From contig JAFHKN010000002.1 in assembly GCA_016937575.1 (NCBI GenBank), forward strand, positions 1 to 64,000: 64,000 nt of DNA, written 5' to 3'. The position numbers and the translations under genes were made by a program. This stretch comes from Roseomonas aeriglobus. Its GTDB lineage: Bacteria > Pseudomonadota > Alphaproteobacteria > Sphingomonadales > Sphingomonadaceae. Positions 62,256-64,000 of this stretch are shown in pieces. A model generated the notes under the pieces. That model did not search any database. It was not told the DNA's origin and saw only the letters and a program-made list of their open reading frames with translations. Position 1 is the first letter of the stretch. Each line of letters begins with the position of its first letter.

Positions 62256-63389
62256 CTAATCGCGCCGGCTGGTCAGCCCGGCGTCCTTCAGTCCGCGCCA
62301 GACGCGGAGTGCCTGCACCGTTTCCGGCACGTCATGGACCCGCAGGATCTGCGCACCGCGATCGGCACCATGAAGCGCCAGCGTCACGCTGCCGCCCAGC
62401 CGTTCGGCGACCGGCGCCTCGTTCGACAGCGCCCCGATCAACCGCTTGCGGCTGGCGCCCAGCACGATGCCGCAACCGAGTCCGTGAAACATGGCGAGGC
62501 CGTTGAGCAGCGCAAGATTGTCGGCCAGAGACTTGGCGAAACCGATGCCCGGATCGATCAGGATGTTCGCGCGGTCCACGCCGCCCGCGACGACCGCCGC
62601 GATCCGCGCCTCCAGCCAGTCGTATACCTCGATCAGCACATCGTCGTAGGTCGGGCGGGCATGCGGCCCCGCGGACGGATCGGGCGTGTGCATCAGCACT
62701 ACCGGGCAACCGGCCGCCGCGACGACGCCGAGTGCGCGGTCGTCCCAGGCGAGCGCGGCGACGTCGTTGACGATGCCGGCGCCCGCGGCCAGCGCGGCTT
62801 CCATGACGCCCGCCTTGCGCGTGTCGATCGACACCGCAGTGCCCGACGCAGCAAGCCGTTCGATGACGGGCCGGACGCGCGCGGTCTCGTCGCCCTCCCA
62901 CACGGTCGCCGCGCCCGGCCGGGTCGATTCGCCGCCGACGTCGATGATCGCCGCCCCGGCCGCCGCCATGTCGAACCCGGCCCGCGCCGCGGCGTCGTCA
63001 TCGGCGTTCGCGCCGCCATCGGAAAAGCTGTCGGGCGTGCGGTTGAGGATCCCCATCACCTGCGGCTGGTCGAGCCGGATCGTGCGGCCGGGCAGCATGA
63101 TTGGTGCGCGCGGGGCGGAGATGGCGACCGCGAGGGTGCGGAGCCGCTCGGCCTGCGGGGGCGACACGTTGGCGATGACCGCGGGCAGGGCGGCGACGGG
63201 GACGCTTGCCTGCGCCACACGGGTCGTGCCGACGACGGCGATCAGTTCGTAGGCGGCGAACCACAGCAGCCCGCCGGCCAGCCGCGCGACCGTGCCGTCA
63301 CGGCCGACGGGGGTGTCGACGAAGGCTTCGGGGCGGAGGTACAGCCGGGCGTCGGCGGGAATCGTTTGCGGATCAATCACTACACCCAC
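62256..63389 (-). CDS. folP: Dihydropteroate synthase FolP, with N-terminal extension
   Basis: FolP joins p-aminobenzoate with hydroxymethyl-dihydropterin diphosphate in folate synthesis and is the target of sulfonamides. The catalytic TIM barrel is clear from VMGILNRTPDSFSDGG through IDVGGESTRPGA, VSIDTRKAGVMEAALAAGAG and ILIDPGIGFAKS to GASRKRLIG. About 105 residues precede the barrel; this extension recurs in sphingomonad FolP and its role is unknown to me. The start is GTG at 63389 or 63380. Confidence 0.94.
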   Translation of the reverse strand: MGVVIDPQTIPADARLYLRPEAFVDTPVGRDGTVARLAGGLLWFAAYELIAVVGTTRVAQASVPVAALPAVIANVSPPQAERLRTLAVAISAPRAPIMLPGRTIRLDQPQVMGILNRTPDSFSDGGANADDDAAARAGFDMAAAGAAIIDVGGESTRPGAATVWEGDETARVRPVIERLAASGTAVSIDTRKAGVMEAALAAGAGIVNDVAALAWDDRALGVVAAAGCPVVLMHTPDPSAGPHARPTYDDVLIEVYDWLEARIAAVVAGGVDRANILIDPGIGFAKSLADNLALLNGLAMFHGLGCGIVLGASRKRLIGALSNEAPVAERLGGSVTLALHGADRGAQILRVHDVPETVQALRVWRGLKDAGLTSRRD

Positions 63390-63507
63390 CGTCCTTCAAG
63401 CCAAGGCATCGCGCCGCGGCAAAGCCGCGACGTCGGTCGGCACGCAGTGCCGCCGGCCGCAGCGCCGGCCGAGACGGCAAATCGGCTCAGCAATTCGCCT
63501 GCCGGCG

Positions 63508-64000
63508 CTACGGCTGTGTCGCCAACAAATACGTCTGCCGGATCGTATCGATCGGCTTGAGCGCACCGTCGTCCTCATGATGCCAGAAGGTCCAGCCGTT
63601 ACACGCCGGCGCGCCCTGCAGCGTCGAGCCGAGCTTGTGGATCGACCCCGCCTGCCCGCAATCGCTCAGCAGCGAGCCATCGGCGCGGACGGTCGCGCGC
63701 CAGCGACGCTTGGTGTCGGTCAGCACCGCGCCGGGCACCAGATAGCCGGTTTCGATCAAAGTCCCGAACGCGACCTTCGGTGCGGCCTTGGGGCTCTGCA
63801 TCGTGGTCAGCGCCGATTCGTCGAGCGGCAGCGCGGCGGCGATGCGTTCTTCGGCCGCCGCGATGTAGGAATCCTCGCGCTCGATGCCGATCCAGTGGCG
63901 TCCCAGCCGTTTGGCGACCGCGCCGGTCGTGCCGGTGCCGAAGAACGGGTCGAGAATGACGTCGCCCGGTTTCGAGCAAGCCAGCAGGATGCGATACAGC
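63508..64000 (-). CDS. ccrM: Cell-cycle DNA methyltransferase CcrM, C-terminal part
   Basis: The visible part begins [20 protein letters not shown] and contains the SAM-binding [20 protein letters not shown]. The alphaproteobacterial CcrM C-terminal domain follows ([58 protein letters not shown]). CcrM methylates adenine in GANTC during the cell cycle. The N-terminal catalytic DPPY region lies beyond the right edge. Divergence from the folP gene is not involved; both read leftward with a ~120-base gap. Confidence 0.93.
   Translation of the reverse strand, partial: LYRILLACSKPGDVILDPFFGTGTTGAVAKRLGRHWIGIEREDSYIAAAEERIAAALPLDESALTTMQSPKAAPKVAFGTLIETGYLVPGAVLTDTKRRWRATVRADGSLLSDCGQAGSIHKLGSTLQGAPACNGWTFWHHEDDGALKPIDTIRQTYLLATQP

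Overview
The window is high-GC (mid to high 60s %) chromosomal DNA of an alphaproteobacterium. Gene content and protein sequences point to Sphingomonadaceae, most likely Sphingomonas. Supporting signs are the crtY-crtI-crtB carotenoid genes, the ccrM cell-cycle methyltransferase, aa3-type oxidase subunit IV next to pntAa/pntAb/pntB, GTG starts, and several dispersed palindromic repeat families between genes. The assignment rests on recognition alone; no search was run.

Layout. 1-3203 (minus): rimP-nusA-ylxR(DUF448)-infB, reading toward the left edge. 3372-7094: small membrane protein, lipoprotein sugar dehydrogenase, ppx/gppA-rlmE, tRNA-Gln. 7340-11194 (minus): an accessory operon of a secreted protein of unknown function, a MacA-like lipoprotein adaptor, an ABC ATPase and an FtsX-type permease, beside an AT-rich gap with a tiny possible lipopeptide frame. 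11849-14558: sphingomonad small regulators and membrane proteins. 14724-17526: acetyltransferase, frameshifted VOC gene, yefM-yoeB toxin-antitoxin, then a low-GC DUF488 two-gene cassette. 17523-24270: thiC with TPP riboswitch, MipA/OmpV, DUF2141, sterol-desaturase-like and secreted proteins. 24431-29926: membrane protein, then the three-subunit molybdenum aldehyde oxidase (paoABC-like). 30197-34620: crtY-crtI-LOG-crtB. 35424-38533: Atm1-type exporter, then a phosphoribosyltransferase + SLOG-fold pair. 38547-41405 (minus): three tandem degenerate retropepsin-like proteins. 41573-45219: recQ, a TIGR01244 phosphatase and a second desaturase. 45291-53770: PHA-system protein, VOC protein, lnt, metK, two secreted proteins, RNB nuclease, PAP2 phosphatase, trmB. 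54244-59299 (minus): tRNA-Val, winged-helix regulator, transhydrogenase operon with an inserted DUF559 nuclease gene, coxIV. 59448-64000: sigma-54 activator, SDR, folP, and the 3' part of ccrM.

How genes work together. The first operon couples ribosome maturation, transcription elongation and translation initiation. The crt genes would convert GGPP to phytoene, lycopene and beta-carotene; crtE and hydroxylase or ketolase genes are not here. paoA/B/C form one Tat-exported enzyme. PntAa, PntAb and PntB form the proton-pumping transhydrogenase.

Quality note. Three conserved genes (ylxR, nusA, a VOC protein) each carry a single-base frameshift in or beside a short homopolymer, which looks more like sequence error than decay. 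The most notable unexplained items are the PRTase-SLOG pair, the exporter operon with its secreted protein, the DUF488 cassette, the retropepsin-like triplet with its 31-bp direct repeat, and the nested hairpin repeats, some of which appear to supply ribosome binding sites to downstream genes.
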